The translations under genes and the position numbers were made by a program. A stretch of DNA of 64,000 nt from Knoellia locipacati (GTDB lineage Bacteria; Actinomycetota; Actinomycetes; Actinomycetales; Dermatophilaceae): the NCBI RefSeq assembly GCF_007992835.1, contig NZ_BKBA01000004.1, positions 62,001 through 126,000 of the forward strand, given 5' to 3'. Of the stretch, positions 9,126 to 18,448 are shown piece after piece. Within the stretch, counting starts at the first letter, position 1; every line of letters begins with the position of its first letter. The notes under the pieces are model-generated. The model was not told the origin of the DNA and searched no databases. It saw nothing but the letters and a program-made list of their open reading frames with translations.

Positions 9126-9452
9126 ATGGGAGCCACCCGTACCACCGATGACGCCTCGTTCGACGCCGACGTCGTCAAGAACTCCAAGGTCACCCTCGTC
9201 GACTTCTGGGCGCCCTGGTGCGGCCCGTGCAAGGCGATCGCGCCCGTGCTCGAGGAGATCGCGCGTGACCACGCCGACAAGATCGACGTCGTCAAGCTCA
9301 ACACCGACGAGAACCCGTCCATCACCGGCAAGCTCGGCATCACCTCGATCCCGACGATGCACGTCTACAAGGACGGCGAGATCGTCAAGACGATCGTCGG
9401 CGCCAAGCCCAAGCCCGCCCTCCTGCGCGAGCTCGAGCCCTTCCTCGCCTGA
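9126..9452 (+). CDS. trxA: Thioredoxin
   Basis: Cytoplasmic dithiol carrier of 108 residues, the full normal length. The active site WCGPCK is present at about residues 33-38 in VDFWAPWCGPCKAIAPVLEE, and the cis-proline region appears as GITSIPTMHVYKDGE. AGGAAGGA lies 9 bases before the ATG at 9126. It is the substrate of the TrxB encoded just upstream and is co-transcribed with it. The gene ends in a long hairpin shared with convergent parB. Confidence 0.96.
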   Translation: MGATRTTDDASFDADVVKNSKVTLVDFWAPWCGPCKAIAPVLEEIARDHADKIDVVKLNTDENPSITGKLGITSIPTMHVYKDGEIVKTIVGAKPKPALLRELEPFLA

Positions 9453-9462
9453 CGAGAACCCC

Positions 9463-9501
9463 ACGACGAAGCCCCGGTCCGTCGGACCGGCGCTTCGTCG
9501 T
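9463..9501. terminator. Bidirectional hairpin between trxA and parB
   Basis: The arms ACGACGAAGC (9463-9472) and GCTTCGTCGT (9492-9501) pair perfectly. An inner CCGGTCC/GGACCGG stem continues the hairpin. It sits between two convergent genes, so it can terminate both. Confidence 0.7.
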
Positions 9502-9569
9502 TCGTCGGCTCAAAACCGTTGTGCCACAACCCGATTGGGCTGATCCGCACTTTGCGCGTGAGCCTTCGG

Positions 9570-10712
9570 TCAGACGGAGTCGCGCAGGTGCATGGCGTCG
9601 AGGATCCGGTTGAGATCCTCCACGGACGCGAAGTCGATGGTCACCTTGCCGCGCGACTTGCCCAGCGTGATGCCGACGCCGGTCTCGAGCCGGTCCGACA
9701 GACCGGCGGCGATGTCGTCGAGCTGCGGGTGGCGTCCACCGGCCCGCGGCCGGCGCCGAGCCGGCTTCTCGTCCTCGACACCGAGCGAGACGATCTCCTC
9801 GACCGAACGCACCGACAGGCCCTCGGCGACGATCCGCTGGGCGAGCCGCTCCATGGCGGCGCCGTCACCGACACCGAGCAGGGCGCGAGCGTGCCCGGCC
9901 GACAGCACCCCGGCGGCGACGCGGCGAGCGACCATCGGGGGCAGCTTGAGCAGCCGCAGGGTGTTGCTGATCTGCGGTCGCGACCGCCCGATGCGCCCGG
10001 CGAGCTCCTCCTGGGTGCAGCCGAAGTCGTCGAGCAGCTGCTGGTAGGCCGCCGCCTCCTCGAGCGCGTTGAGCTGGCTGCGGTGGAGGTTCTCGAGGAG
10101 CGCGTCCCGCAGGAGGTCGTCGTCCTCGGTGGCCTTGATGATGGCCGGGACCGTGTCGTTGCCGGCCTCGCGGCTGGCGCGCCACCGGCGCTCACCCATG
10201 ATGAGCTCGTACTCGACACCCTCGGGCACGTCGGTGGCGTCGGCGGGGACGCGACGCACGACGACCGGCTGGAGGACACCGATCTCGCGGATGCTGTGGA
10301 CGAGCTCGGCGAGGTCGTCCTCGTCGAAGACGGTGCGCGGCTGACGCGGGTTCGGCCGGATCGAGTCGAGGTCGAGCTCGGCGAACTGTGCACCGGGGAC
10401 GGCGACGAGGTCGGAGCCGTCGACGGCGTCCCTGGACGGCGTCTGCGTGGCGTCAGCGGACGCGCCCGAGTCGCTGACCTGCACGGATGCGGTCTCGTCG
10501 GGTGTGTGCGGTGTCGTCGGCTCGGCCACCGGGGAGCTGTCGGCCGCGGCGTCGGCCGGTCGTTCGACGGTGTCCACCGAGCCGGCCGGTGCACCCACGG
10601 GCTCCGTGCGCTCCTTGAAGAAGACATCGGTCGGTCGGGTCGCGCCGCCACCGCCGCCCGGCGGGATGAGGGCTCCGAGGCCGCGGCCCAGGGCACGTCG
10701 CTTGTCACTCAT
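9570..10712 (-). CDS. parB: Chromosome-partitioning protein ParB
   Basis: CTP-dependent DNA clamp that loads at parS and spreads, organising the origin with ParA and recruiting SMC. The 380-residue protein starts [17 protein letters not shown], the typical ParB/Spo0J N-terminus that stimulates ParA. It then has the CTP-binding motif [19 protein letters not shown] with GERR, the HTH region [27 protein letters not shown] and a C-terminal dimerisation part. Between residues 20 and 110 is a disordered linker. Its ATG overlaps the stop of parA by 4 bases, indicating translational coupling. Eight parS sites in this window are its expected targets. Confidence 0.96.
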   Translation of the reverse strand: MSDKRRALGRGLGALIPPGGGGGATRPTDVFFKERTEPVGAPAGSVDTVERPADAAADSSPVAEPTTPHTPDETASVQVSDSGASADATQTPSRDAVDGSDLVAVPGAQFAELDLDSIRPNPRQPRTVFDEDDLAELVHSIREIGVLQPVVVRRVPADATDVPEGVEYELIMGERRWRASREAGNDTVPAIIKATEDDDLLRDALLENLHRSQLNALEEAAAYQQLLDDFGCTQEELAGRIGRSRPQISNTLRLLKLPPMVARRVAAGVLSAGHARALLGVGDGAAMERLAQRIVAEGLSVRSVEEIVSLGVEDEKPARRRPRAGGRHPQLDDIAAGLSDRLETGVGITLGKSRGKVTIDFASVEDLNRILDAMHLRDSV

Positions 10713-12202
10713 GAACGGTCCTCGCTGTTCTCGGCGGCGTTCTGCGCGGCCATCTCTGAGGCGGCCTCGAGGTAGGAGAGGGCGCCACTGCTGTTGGGGT
10801 CGTAGGTCATGACGGTCTGTCCGTGGCTCGGGGCCTCGGAGATGCGCACCGAGCGCGGCACGGTGGCCTTGAGCGTCTGGTCGGGGAAGTGGGTCCGGAC
10901 CTCCTCGGCCACCTGGGCCGACAGCCGGGTCCGGCCGTCGTACATCGTCAGCAGGATCGTCGACACGTGCAACGTCGGGTTGAGGTGGTCTCTGATGAGC
11001 TCGATGTTGCGCAGGAGCTGCGAGAGTCCCTCGAGCGCGTAGTACTCGCACTGGATGGGGATGAAGACCTCACTCGCCGCGACGAACGCGTTGACCGTGA
11101 GCAGCCCCAGGCTGGGCGGGCAGTCCACGAAGACGTAGTCGAGGCTCTCGCCGCGCTCGGCGAGCTCGTTCCGGTATGCCGTGACCGCCTTCTGCAGACG
11201 CGTCTCGCGGGCGACGAGCGAGACGAGCTCGATCTCCGCGCCGGCGAGGTCGATGGTGGCCGGCGCGCAGAACAGGCCCGGGATGTCCGGGCAGGATTGG
11301 ACGACCTTGCTCATCGGGTCGCCGTCGACGAGGACGTCGTAGATGCTCGGCACCTCGGCGTGGTGCTCGATCCCGAGGGCCGTGCTCGCGTTGCCCTGCG
11401 GGTCGAGGTCGATGACGAGCACCGTGGCCCCGGCCTGCGCGAGGGCGGCGGCCACGTTGACGGTCGTCGTCGTCTTGCCGACGCCACCCTTCTGGTTGGC
11501 GACGGTGAGCACGCGCGTCTGCGCCGGGCGAGGGAGCTCCCGACCGGAGAGGGTGATCCGCTTGCGGGCATCCTCGGCGACGGCCTGGGCCAGCGGCGTG
11601 TCCGCACCGGCCACCGGGAGATCGGCGACGTCCTCGTGCGCCTCGCGAGCGACGTTCGCCAGGGCATCGGCGGCGCGCTCGGCGTCGGTCGGCTCCGTTT
11701 CACGTGAAACAGAGGCCATGGACCCGTTGTCGGCCCGCTCGCCCCCACCGGTCCCTGCAGCGGAGCGTGTGGAAGTGTCGACCTGTGTTTCACGTGAAAC
11801 AACGGCGGCAGCCGAATCCGCGGATGCCACTACGGCGTCCTCAGCGCTTTCGCTGAGCCCTGCCGAGGACGCCGTGGTTTGACGGAGGACGTCGGTGTCT
11901 GAGGCAGGCTCGGGCAGGTCCGTCTCCCCCTTGGCCACGTCCGGCTCCGCGTCGGACCCGACAGCCGGCGCGGAGGTCGTCGTGGCGTCTCCGGACCCAC
12001 CTGACCCGTGCTCCGAGTTTGTCGCGGCGGGGGCGCCCCCGTGGTCGACATCGGTTCCATCCTCACCCGCGGACGTTTCACGTGAAACATCACCACGGAA
12101 CACGCCGTCCGGTCCGGGCCACCCGAGCGGGGAGGTCTCGGTGCCAGGAAGGGCGGGAAAGCCCAGACCCGGGGTCACGCGGCGTTCGGTCTCGACTGCC
12201 AT
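10709..12202 (-). CDS. parA: Chromosome-partitioning ATPase ParA (Soj) with long disordered N-terminus carrying parS
   Basis: Deviant-Walker ATPase that moves ParB-bound origins. The ATPase core begins near residue 230 with [20 protein letters not shown] and continues through [14 protein letters not shown] and [14 protein letters not shown]. About 225 residues of Glu/Ser/Thr/Ala-rich, probably disordered sequence precede it, far longer than ordinary Soj proteins. Three parS copies lie in this extension and are translated as V-S-R-E-T. ATG at 12202 has GAGGTGGA at suitable spacing. An internal ATG at 11719 would give a shorter protein with a weaker ribosome site, so the length is not certain. 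It overlaps parB by 4 bases. Confidence 0.92.
   Translation of the reverse strand: MAVETERRVTPGLGFPALPGTETSPLGWPGPDGVFRGDVSRETSAGEDGTDVDHGGAPAATNSEHGSGGSGDATTTSAPAVGSDAEPDVAKGETDLPEPASDTDVLRQTTASSAGLSESAEDAVVASADSAAAVVSRETQVDTSTRSAAGTGGGERADNGSMASVSRETEPTDAERAADALANVAREAHEDVADLPVAGADTPLAQAVAEDARKRITLSGRELPRPAQTRVLTVANQKGGVGKTTTTVNVAAALAQAGATVLVIDLDPQGNASTALGIEHHAEVPSIYDVLVDGDPMSKVVQSCPDIPGLFCAPATIDLAGAEIELVSLVARETRLQKAVTAYRNELAERGESLDYVFVDCPPSLGLLTVNAFVAASEVFIPIQCEYYALEGLSQLLRNIELIRDHLNPTLHVSTILLTMYDGRTRLSAQVAEEVRTHFPDQTLKATVPRSVRISEAPSHGQTVMTYDPNSSGALSYLEAASEMAAQNAAENSEDRS
11696..11711 (+). other. parS site 2, inside parA
   Basis: The 14-bp palindrome GTTTCACGTGAAAC occupies 11697-11710. 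It is translated on the minus strand as V-S-R-E-T in the ParA extension. Confidence 0.92.
11786..11801 (+). other. parS site 3 (perfect 16-mer), inside parA
   Basis: TGTTTCACGTGAAACA matches the full 16-bp parS palindrome. It lies in the ParA N-terminal extension, again as V-S-R-E-T. Confidence 0.95.
12074..12089 (+). other. parS site 4, inside parA
   Basis: GTTTCACGTGAAAC lies at 12075-12088, with one outer base different from the ideal 16-mer. It encodes V-S-R-E-T near residue 38 of ParA. Confidence 0.92.
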
Positions 12203-12314
12203 CGTCGGGATCCACCTCACACTCGTCGGTCAAGAAGACCCAATCCAACCCCGGCACCCCCCGACACGCCAAACCGCCCGGCGCGCCATCGACGGAGTTC
12301 CGCCCACAGCGCAA

Positions 12315-12330
12315 CGTTTCACGTGAAACA
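12315..12330 (+). other. parS site 5, intergenic
   Basis: GTTTCACGTGAAAC at 12316-12329, in the gap between rsmG and parA. Confidence 0.93.
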
Positions 12331-12549
12331 TGTCCCCACGCGCCTCTGTCGAACCATCCTCCCGCGCTCGCCAGCGATCACACGTCCAGCCGCCTGACGT
12401 CCATGTGGCTTGCGTAGGTCGCGCCCCAACAACGGATCGCCGTAGTCCCATCCGCGCTTGCGCGCTGACCGCGCTGCGCGCTCCCGCCAGACCCAGCCAG
12501 CGGCGATCCGTCATTGCTGCGCTCCCCCAGTCACCTGCCCCCATGAGCA

Positions 12550-12565
12550 TGTTTCACGTGAAACA
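12550..12565 (+). other. parS site 6 (perfect 16-mer), intergenic
   Basis: TGTTTCACGTGAAACA matches the complete palindrome, 65 bases beyond the end of rsmG. Confidence 0.95.
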
Positions 12566-12630
12566 TCGACCGCGACGCACCTCCTGCTTCCCTGCCGGCG
12601 CGTGGGCGCCCTTCCTCACGCGGCAACTAG

Positions 12631-13338
12631 TCAGCGCTTCTTCTTGCCTTTGGTGACGCGCTGTTTCGGTTGGAACGTCAGGTCCAGCGTGAGCGTGGGC
12701 TCCTCGAGGACCGTTGTGCCGTGCTCGGAGAGGGTGGACTCGACGAGACCGAGCTTCGTGAGCTCGCGCCGATCACTGTCGAGCTCCTCCTGGGCGGAGC
12801 GGCCCTTCATGGCGACGACCGTCCCGCGGCCGTCGAGCAGGGGGACGCACCAGCGCGCGAGCTTGGCGATCCGCGCCACGGCCCGTGCGGTCACCCACGG
12901 CGCCGAGAGCACGCCGACGAACTCCTCGGCCCGGCCGCGGTGCACCGTGACATTCGCCAGCTCGAGCTGCGCCACGGTCGCCGACAGCCACTCGGTGCGG
13001 CGCTGCATGGGCTCGACGAGGTGGATGTCGAGGTCGGGCCGAGCCAGGGCGAGTGCCACTCCGGGCAGGCCGGCGCCGGAGCCGACGTCGATGAGCTTCG
13101 CGCCCTGCGGGAAGGCGTCCTCGATGACCGCGCAGTTGAGGACGTGGCGCTCCCACAGGCGCGGCACCTCGCGCGGGCCGATGAGCCCGTGGCTCACGCC
13201 CGTGTCCGCGAGGATCTCGACGAACTGGTTGGCCGACCCGAGACGGTCCCCGAACACGCCAGCCGCACCCGAAGGTGCGGCTGGCGGGGTGGTGACGAAC
13301 TCGGGGTCCGTCACCGTTTCACGTGAAACATCGCTCAC
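12631..13338 (-). CDS. rsmG: 16S rRNA (guanine-527-N7)-methyltransferase
   Basis: SAM-dependent methyltransferase that modifies G527 (E. coli numbering) of 16S rRNA. The SAM-binding motif KLIDVGSGAGLPGVALALAR sits near residue 84, followed by HLVEPMQRRTEWL and the RGRAEE segment of GidB/RsmG. The 235-residue protein starts at GTG 13338, which overlaps the jag stop as GTGA, so it is translationally coupled to jag. A parS site spans codons 4-8, making the protein begin V-S-D-V-S-R-E-T. The C-terminus is lysine-rich (TKGKKKR). Confidence 0.95.
   Translation of the reverse strand: MSDVSRETVTDPEFVTTPPAAPSGAAGVFGDRLGSANQFVEILADTGVSHGLIGPREVPRLWERHVLNCAVIEDAFPQGAKLIDVGSGAGLPGVALALARPDLDIHLVEPMQRRTEWLSATVAQLELANVTVHRGRAEEFVGVLSAPWVTARAVARIAKLARWCVPLLDGRGTVVAMKGRSAQEELDSDRRELTKLGLVESTLSEHGTTVLEEPTLTLDLTFQPKQRVTKGKKKR
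13315..13330 (+). other. parS site 7, at the start of rsmG
   Basis: GTTTCACGTGAAAC at 13316-13329, only three codons after the rsmG start. It is translated as V-S-R-E-T. Confidence 0.92.
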
Positions 13339-13934
13339 GCGGGCAGGACCACGACGTGACGGCGCGGCTCGACGCCCTCGGACTCGGAGGACAGGCCGGC
13401 AGCGAGGACCTCGTCGTGGACGACCTTGCGCTCGAACGCCGTCATCGGCTCGAGCGACGACTTCTCGCCGCTCTCCTTGACCGAGGCGATGGCCTCCTTG
13501 GCGATCTCGACGAGTTCGGCGCGGCGACCGGAGCGGTGACCGGCGACGTCGAGCATGAGGCGGCTGCGGTGACCGGTGGCCGACTGCACGGCCAGACGGG
13601 TGAGCTCCTGGAGGGCGTCGAGCACCTTGCCGTTGTCACCGACGAGACGACGCGGCACGCGCCCCTCCTCGGAGTCGACGATCGCCACGGCGGCGCGGTC
13701 GCCGTCGATGTCCACGTCGATGTCGCCGTCGAGGTCGCAGATGTCGAGGAGGTTCTCGAGGAAGTCGGCTGCGACCTCACCCTCCTTCTCGAGGTCCGCC
13801 GGGGCGGCGGGGGTGCGCTCGGCACCAGCGTCCGCGGTCGCCTCGGCCTCGGCCTGCTCCTCCGCCGACTCGACGGAGACGTCGCTCTCGTCGACCTTCA
13901 CCGGCTCGACAGCCTGGTCGGTCACTTCACTCAT
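13335..13934 (-). CDS. jag: Jag/KhpB RNA-binding protein (KH and R3H domains)
   Basis: RNA-binding protein of 199 residues found beside yidC in Gram-positive bacteria; KhpB acts with KhpA on cell growth and division mRNAs in Firmicutes. An acidic N-terminus is followed by a KH region (VGDNGKVLDALQELTRLAVQ) and a C-terminal R3H domain (MTAFERKVVHDEV ... SESEGVEPRRHVVV). ATG at 13934 is preceded by GAGGAACC at good spacing. It lies 91 bases after yidC and overlaps rsmG by 4 bases. The first 60 residues are rich in Glu and Ala and probably disordered. Confidence 0.93.
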   Translation of the reverse strand: MSEVTDQAVEPVKVDESDVSVESAEEQAEAEATADAGAERTPAAPADLEKEGEVAADFLENLLDICDLDGDIDVDIDGDRAAVAIVDSEEGRVPRRLVGDNGKVLDALQELTRLAVQSATGHRSRLMLDVAGHRSGRRAELVEIAKEAIASVKESGEKSSLEPMTAFERKVVHDEVLAAGLSSESEGVEPRRHVVVLPA

Positions 13935-14025
13935 GGGTGGTTCCTCTCGTGGCGGCCGACGTCCTCGTTGGCCGGTCCGGGCCGCATCGTCGCAGGTCAG
14001 AGCCCTGATGCGGTGGGGGTGGGGT

Positions 14026-15030
14026 TCAGTTGTCGGTCTGCTTGGCCTTCGCCGGGGTCGACCCGGGGCCACTCTTCTTCGCACGCTTCTTGCCCTTGGG
14101 CTGCACCCGCTGACGGGTGCGCTCCGCGGCCTCCTCGGCCTCGGCCGCCTCACGGGCCTTGCGCTCGGCCTCGCCGGGGATCGGCTTGCCGCGCTTGGCC
14201 AGCCGCTCGTGCAGCGCCTTCTCGGCAGCCGAGCCGGGGGCCGGCATCCGGCGGATGACGTAGAACTGCTGGGTCATCGACCACACGTTGGTGGTGAACC
14301 AGTAGAGCAGCACACCGATCGGGAAGTTGACGCCGGAGACGGCGAAGACGACCGGCATGACGTACATGATGAGCTTCTGCTGCTTGGCGAACGGGTTGTC
14401 CAGTGCAGAGGCCGGCATGTTCTTGGTCATGAGCTGGCGCTGCGTCGTGAACGTCGTCGCCGACATGAGCACGATGAGCAGGATCGTGACGATCTTGGTG
14501 GTCGTCGTCTCGGCACCGATGAACTTGTCGGAGAGCTGCGCCCCGAAGAGGGTGGCCGACTCGGCCTGCGACGCCACCGCCTTGGTGATCGGGCCGATCG
14601 GGTCCTTGGTGCCCTCGGAGATGCCCTGCAGGCCGTTGAGCACGCGGAAGAGACCGAAGAAGAACGGCGACTGCACGAGGATCGGCAGGCACGAGGAGAA
14701 CGGGTTGGTGCCCTCCTGGCGGTAGAGCGCCATCGTCTCCTGGGTCATCGCCTGGCGGGACTCGGGGTCGGTCTTGCCCTTGTACTTCTTCTGGATCTTC
14801 TGCAGCTCGGGCTGGATCATCTGCATCTTGCGCGAGGCGTTGATCTGCTTGACGAACAGCGGGATCATCGCGGCACGCATGACGATGACGAGCCCGATGA
14901 TCGACAGGCCCCACGCGAGGCCCGACGCCGGGTCGAGGCCGATCGTGGTGAATGCCTGGTGGAAGCCGTACATGATCCACGCGACCAGGAGCTCGATCGG
15001 GTAGAGCAGGCTGTTGAAGAAGTCTCCCAT
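14026..15030 (-). CDS. yidC: Membrane protein insertase YidC
   Basis: Integral-membrane insertase of 334 residues that places proteins in the cytoplasmic membrane alone or with SecYEG. The N-terminus MGDFFNSLLYPIELLVAWIM is the first membrane segment. LVIVMRAAMIPLFVKQINASRKM gives the conserved arginine in the hydrophilic groove and the cytoplasmic coiled coil. Further membrane segments follow at SCLPILVQSPFFFGLFRVL, TTTTKIVTILLIVLM and LIMYVMPVVFAVSGVNFPIGV. The C-terminal tail is strongly basic (KGKKRAKK), as in ribosome-binding Gram-positive YidC proteins. It follows yidD by 66 bases in the rpmH-rnpA-yidD-yidC-jag-rsmG run. Confidence 0.96.
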   Translation of the reverse strand: MGDFFNSLLYPIELLVAWIMYGFHQAFTTIGLDPASGLAWGLSIIGLVIVMRAAMIPLFVKQINASRKMQMIQPELQKIQKKYKGKTDPESRQAMTQETMALYRQEGTNPFSSCLPILVQSPFFFGLFRVLNGLQGISEGTKDPIGPITKAVASQAESATLFGAQLSDKFIGAETTTTKIVTILLIVLMSATTFTTQRQLMTKNMPASALDNPFAKQQKLIMYVMPVVFAVSGVNFPIGVLLYWFTTNVWSMTQQFYVIRRMPAPGSAAEKALHERLAKRGKPIPGEAERKAREAAEAEEAAERTRQRVQPKGKKRAKKSGPGSTPAKAKQTDN

Positions 15031-15096
15031 GCTGTCCTTCGATAGTTCCGGCGTCTCGGCCGGAGTGGGCCCACACGGTGGAACCGGGTGTGTGGG

Positions 15097-15390
15097 TCAG
15101 GTGGTGGTCTCGTGGGGGATGTGACGAGCGACGAGGTCAGCGTCGTCGGGATGTCCGGGCAGGGCCGGCACGTGGTCGACTCCGCCGGGCGACCAGGGGT
15201 TGCACCTGCCCAACCGACGGATCGTGAGCCAGGTTCCCCGGAGCAGGCCGTAGCGCGTCAGGGCGGTCACGGCATACGCGGAGCAGGAGGGGTAGTAGCG
15301 GCAGGTGGCCGGCCGCATTGGCGAGAGGACGAGCTGGTAGGCGCGCACGAGCCACACGAGGGGCTTGGCTGCGACCTGTCCGACGCTCAT
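15097..15390 (-). CDS. yidD: Membrane protein insertion efficiency factor YidD
   Basis: Small (97 residue) membrane-associated protein that assists YidC-dependent insertion. The conserved block YQLVLSPMRPATCRYYPSCSAYAVTAL with its three cysteines, and GRCNPWSPGGVDHVP, are diagnostic of the family. ATG at 15390 overlaps the rnpA stop as ATGA, so the two are translationally coupled. The order rnpA-yidD-yidC is the standard one. Confidence 0.95.
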   Translation of the reverse strand: MSVGQVAAKPLVWLVRAYQLVLSPMRPATCRYYPSCSAYAVTALTRYGLLRGTWLTIRRLGRCNPWSPGGVDHVPALPGHPDDADLVARHIPHETTT

Positions 15391-15752
15391 CTGGCGGCCT
15401 CGAGACGGCGAACGACCTTGTGCAACAACGGGTTCAGGGCCTCGGAGAGCTCCGCGAACGTCGCGGAGGCTGCCGCGGCCTGGGCGCGGACCACGACGTC
15501 GACCCCCGCCGGTATGCCGGGCAGCTGGCTCGCGACGGCGGCGCGCAGCCGGCGCTTGGTGCGGTTGCGGACCACGGCGTTGCCGACGGCCTTGGACACG
15601 ACGAAACCGACCCGCGGCGGAAGTCCCGCACGAGAGTCGGTCACGTTGGCGTGCACCACGAGGATCCTCGATCCCGCTCGCGTCGCACCAGGGGCCCGGA
15701 TCGCCGACGCGAAGTCCGACCGCTCACGCAGTCGGTTCGGCGCCGGCAGCAC
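15387..15752 (-). CDS. rnpA: Ribonuclease P protein component
   Basis: Protein subunit of RNase P (121 residues), which binds the catalytic RNA to mature tRNA 5' ends. The start MLPAPNRLRERSDF and the RNR box KAVGNAVVRNRTKRRLRAAV are typical. GTG at 15752 is the start, 7 bases after rpmH. It overlaps yidD by 4 bases. Confidence 0.95.
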   Translation of the reverse strand: MLPAPNRLRERSDFASAIRAPGATRAGSRILVVHANVTDSRAGLPPRVGFVVSKAVGNAVVRNRTKRRLRAAVASQLPGIPAGVDVVVRAQAAAASATFAELSEALNPLLHKVVRRLEAAR

Positions 15753-15759
15753 CGAGGCC

Positions 15760-15897
15760 TCAGGCGGAGAGCTCGGCGCGACCCTTGCGGCGACGGGCAG
15801 CCAGGATGGCGCGGCCGGCGCGGGTCCGCATGCGCAGACGGAAGCCGTGGGTCTTGGCCCGGCGACGGTTGTTGGGCTGGAACGTACGCTTGCTCAC
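15760..15897 (-). CDS. rpmH: 50S ribosomal protein L34
   Basis: This 45-residue protein reads [18 protein letters not shown] followed by [18 protein letters not shown] and the tail RKGRAELSA. It is an essentially textbook actinobacterial L34. GTG at 15897 is preceded by an AGAGAGA ribosome site. It is the first gene of the minus-strand rpmH-rnpA-yidD-yidC-jag-rsmG run and faces dnaA across the origin-side promoter region. It is too short for common ORF length cut-offs. Confidence 0.97.
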   Translation of the reverse strand: MSKRTFQPNNRRRAKTHGFRLRMRTRAGRAILAARRRKGRAELSA

Positions 15898-15989
15898 GGA
15901 AATCTCTCTTCACGAGACGACCTCCACGGACGGGATCCGCAGGGTCTGGGGCTGTCAGGGTGGTGCAGGTTCTGGGGCTGTGGGCAGGC

Positions 15990-16018
15990 AGCATTGGCCG
16001 CCGCAACAGGCCTGTCAA
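15990..16018 (-). promoter_or_regulatory. rpmH promoter candidate P1
   Basis: On the minus strand a perfect -35 TTGACA (16018-16013) is followed, after exactly 17 bases, by AATGCT (15995-15990). This lies about 95 bases upstream of rpmH. Confidence 0.6.
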
Positions 16019-16047
16019 CGGTACGGGAGAGCGTGCATCCGGGTCAA
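16018..16047 (-). promoter_or_regulatory. rpmH promoter candidate P2
   Basis: Minus-strand TTGACC (16047-16042), an 18-base spacer and TACCGT (16023-16018) form a second sigma-70-like promoter upstream of P1. Confidence 0.5.
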
Positions 16048-16063
16048 ACTCGCGCCGAGGGTC

Positions 16064-16091
16064 TTCACATTTGCGCCAAAACGGTTATGGT
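16064..16091 (+). promoter_or_regulatory. dnaA promoter candidate
   Basis: TTCACA (16064-16069), a 16-base spacer and TATGGT (16086-16091) form a sigma-70-like promoter reading toward dnaA. It is one of the few A+T-rich patches in this gap. Confidence 0.5.
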
Positions 16092-16285
16092 CTCACCTCA
16101 CGAGGGGTGGATCGGCCTACGACACGCGGGCAATTCTGTGCGCACCTTGTGATCGAGGGCCCCGGCAGGTTGCTGCGTGGGATGCCCCTTGTTAGCGTCT
16201 TTCGGCATACCCACAGTCTGTGGACAACTCTGTGGAAACATCCCCGGGGTCGCACGAGGAGAACGTCGAAAGGTTGAGTGGTCAG

Positions 16286-17842
16286 GTGCCGGACGTGGGG
16301 ATGGACCAGATCTGGCGCACGACGCTCGACGCGCTGGACTCCGACGGGATCCCCGTGCAGCAGCGCGCCTTCCTCTCGCTGGCCAAGCTCGTCGGCCTGC
16401 TCGACGAGACCGTGCTCATCGCCGTGCCGAACGACTTCACCAAGGACATCGTCGAGACGCGGCTGCGCGACCGGGTCACCGAGACCCTGAGCAGCCAGCT
16501 CGGCCACCCGGTCCGTCTCGCGGTCACGGTCGACCAGAGCCTGGGCGACATCCCCGTCCAGGAGCCGCCGGCCCCGATCGCCGACGACGTGCCCCATGGG
16601 GCACCGCACCTGGCCGACCCCGTCCCCTCCGGCGGGCCCGGTGACGCCGACGGGCGCCGCGCCGAGCGCCGCGCCGAGCTCGACGGGATCGCACTGGTCG
16701 ACGACGACGACGACCACAACGCCGCCCGCACCGACCGGGCCACGGCACACACGAGGTCACCCGGCGCGCTGCGCCCGCGGCCCGGCGCCGCCGTCCCCGA
16801 GCAGGTGGAGCTCACCCGGCTCAACCCGAAGTACACCTTTGACACCTTCGTCATCGGCGCGAGCAACCGGTTCGCCAACGCCGCCGCCCTCGCGGTGGCC
16901 GAGACACCGGCCAAGGCCTACAACCCGCTCTTCATCTACGGCGAGTCCGGCCTGGGCAAGACCCACCTGCTGCACGCCATCGGGCACTACGCCCGCAACC
17001 TCTTCCCCCACGTCAAGGTGCGCTACGTGAACTCCGAGGAGTTCACCAACGACTTCATCAACAGCATCCGTGACGACAAGGCCGCGAACTTCCAGCGTCG
17101 CTACCGCGATGTCGACGTGCTCCTCATCGACGACATCCAGTTCCTCCAGGGCAAGGTGCAGACGCAGGAGGAGTTCTTCCACACGTTCAACACCCTCCAC
17201 AACGCCAACAAGCAGGTCGTCATCACGAGCGACCTCCCCCCGAAGCTGCTCAGCGGCTTCGAGGAGCGCATGCGCAGCCGGTTCGAGTGGGGCCTCATGA
17301 CCGACGTGCAGCCGCCCGACCTCGAGACCCGGATCGCGATCCTGCGCAAGAAGGCCGCCCAGGAGCGCCTCAGCGTCCCCGACGACGTGCTCGAGTTCAT
17401 CGCCTCGCGGATCACGACCAACATCCGCGAGCTCGAGGGCGCCCTCATCCGCGTCACGGCCTTCGCCAGCCTCAACCGGCAGCCGGTGGACATCTCGCTC
17501 GCCGAGATCGTGCTCAAGGACCTCATCCCGCACGACAGCTCGAGCCAGATCACGAGCGCGACGATCATGGCGCAGACTGCGGCCTACTTCGGGCTCACGC
17601 TCGAGGACCTCCAGGGCCAGTCGCGCTCACGGGTGCTCGTCACGGCCCGCCAGATCGCGATGTACCTGTGTCGTGAGCTCACCGACCTCTCGCTGCCCAA
17701 GATCGGGCAGCAGTTCGGCGGCCGCGACCACACGACCGTCATGCACGCGGACAAGAAGATCCGCCAGCTCATGGCCGAGCGCCGCGCGATCTACAACCAG
17801 GTCACCGAGCTGACCAACCGGATCAAGCAGCAGTCGCGCTGA
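16286..17842 (+). CDS. dnaA: Chromosomal replication initiator DnaA
   Basis: AAA+ initiator that binds DnaA boxes and melts the origin. Domain I begins [15 protein letters not shown]. Domain III has Walker [18 protein letters not shown] and Walker [14 protein letters not shown]. Domain IV ends with the box-binding signature [14 protein letters not shown]. The start is uncertain. The frame is open from GTG 16220, but that codon lies in a DnaA box and has no ribosome site. I use GTG 16286, with AAAGG 12 bases upstream; TTG 16274 and ATG 16301 are alternatives. The gene is followed by the main DnaA-box cluster and then dnaN. Confidence 0.97.
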   Translation: MPDVGMDQIWRTTLDALDSDGIPVQQRAFLSLAKLVGLLDETVLIAVPNDFTKDIVETRLRDRVTETLSSQLGHPVRLAVTVDQSLGDIPVQEPPAPIADDVPHGAPHLADPVPSGGPGDADGRRAERRAELDGIALVDDDDDHNAARTDRATAHTRSPGALRPRPGAAVPEQVELTRLNPKYTFDTFVIGASNRFANAAALAVAETPAKAYNPLFIYGESGLGKTHLLHAIGHYARNLFPHVKVRYVNSEEFTNDFINSIRDDKAANFQRRYRDVDVLLIDDIQFLQGKVQTQEEFFHTFNTLHNANKQVVITSDLPPKLLSGFEERMRSRFEWGLMTDVQPPDLETRIAILRKKAAQERLSVPDDVLEFIASRITTNIRELEGALIRVTAFASLNRQPVDISLAEIVLKDLIPHDSSSQITSATIMAQTAAYFGLTLEDLQGQSRSRVLVTARQIAMYLCRELTDLSLPKIGQQFGGRDHTTVMHADKKIRQLMAERRAIYNQVTELTNRIKQQSR

Positions 17843-18448
17843 CCCGACCCGCTCGCCCGTCCACAGGCAGACCGGTTGTCCACAGGGCCATCCACAGCTG
17901 TGGGTGTGGCGACACCCGTTCGTCACCTGGGGCTGATCCGCCTGGGTGGTTCCGCGCACCATCCACGGGCTGTGCACAACTCTGTGGACAACTCGCGATT
18001 CCCAGACGTTGTACAAACCCTCCATCCCCAGCACCCTGTGGACAGCTGTGGACAACCACCCCTGGGGGAGTGGACGGACGGTGTCGTTCCGGTGGACCGG
18101 AGCGGACGGCATACCGGGCGTCAACAGGCGAGGCACGACGCTCCACACCGGGTCCACCGTTCGTCCACCGGCGACACAGGGCCCCTGACCTGCATGAATG
18201 GCAGGTTGTCCACAGAATCCACACCTCCTACAAACCTGACGAGATCCATCTATCTCCTGTCCTGCCCCGAGAACCTGCTTGTGGAACCCCGAGCCAAACC
18301 CGGACGAAATGACACATTCCGACTCGGGTGACCCCGCGCACCTTCGTGCACTAGGGTCATGCTTCCCGCGTTCCCGGGCCATGTCCGTGCGCGTCGTTCC
18401 TGTCGTTCCACCCCGTGCACCTCTTTTCTTCAGTTAGGTCGGTATGCC
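17843..18448. other. oriC: Origin of replication (oriC), DnaA-box cluster between dnaA and dnaN
   Basis: A 606-base non-coding region. Perfect actinobacterial DnaA boxes (TTGTCCACA) are at 17876-17884 (+), 17983-17991 (-), 18047-18055 (-) and 18206-18214 (+). A one-mismatch box (TGTGGACAG) is at 18037-18045, with several weaker CATCCACAG/CGTCCACAG copies. A relatively A+T-rich patch at about 18216-18262 is a possible unwinding element. The dnaN promoter must also lie here, probably after 18300. Confidence 0.9.

Larger units (their letters stand above)
12203..12630. other. Intergenic region between parA and rsmG
   Basis: Some 428 bases without a gene I can support. It holds two parS sites (12315-12330 and 12550-12565) and presumably the parAB promoter on the minus strand. 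No convincing -35/-10 pair or RNA gene was seen. Confidence 0.6.
15898..16285. promoter_or_regulatory. Divergent rpmH / dnaA promoter region (left part of oriC)
   Basis: This 388-base gap holds promoters for both flanking genes, listed separately. A DnaA box in reverse orientation (TGTGGACAA) lies at 16219-16227, overlapping the first potential GTG of the dnaA frame, with a weaker box (TGTGGAAAC) just after. This suggests DnaA autoregulation and argues against the upstream GTG codons as start sites. Confidence 0.75.
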
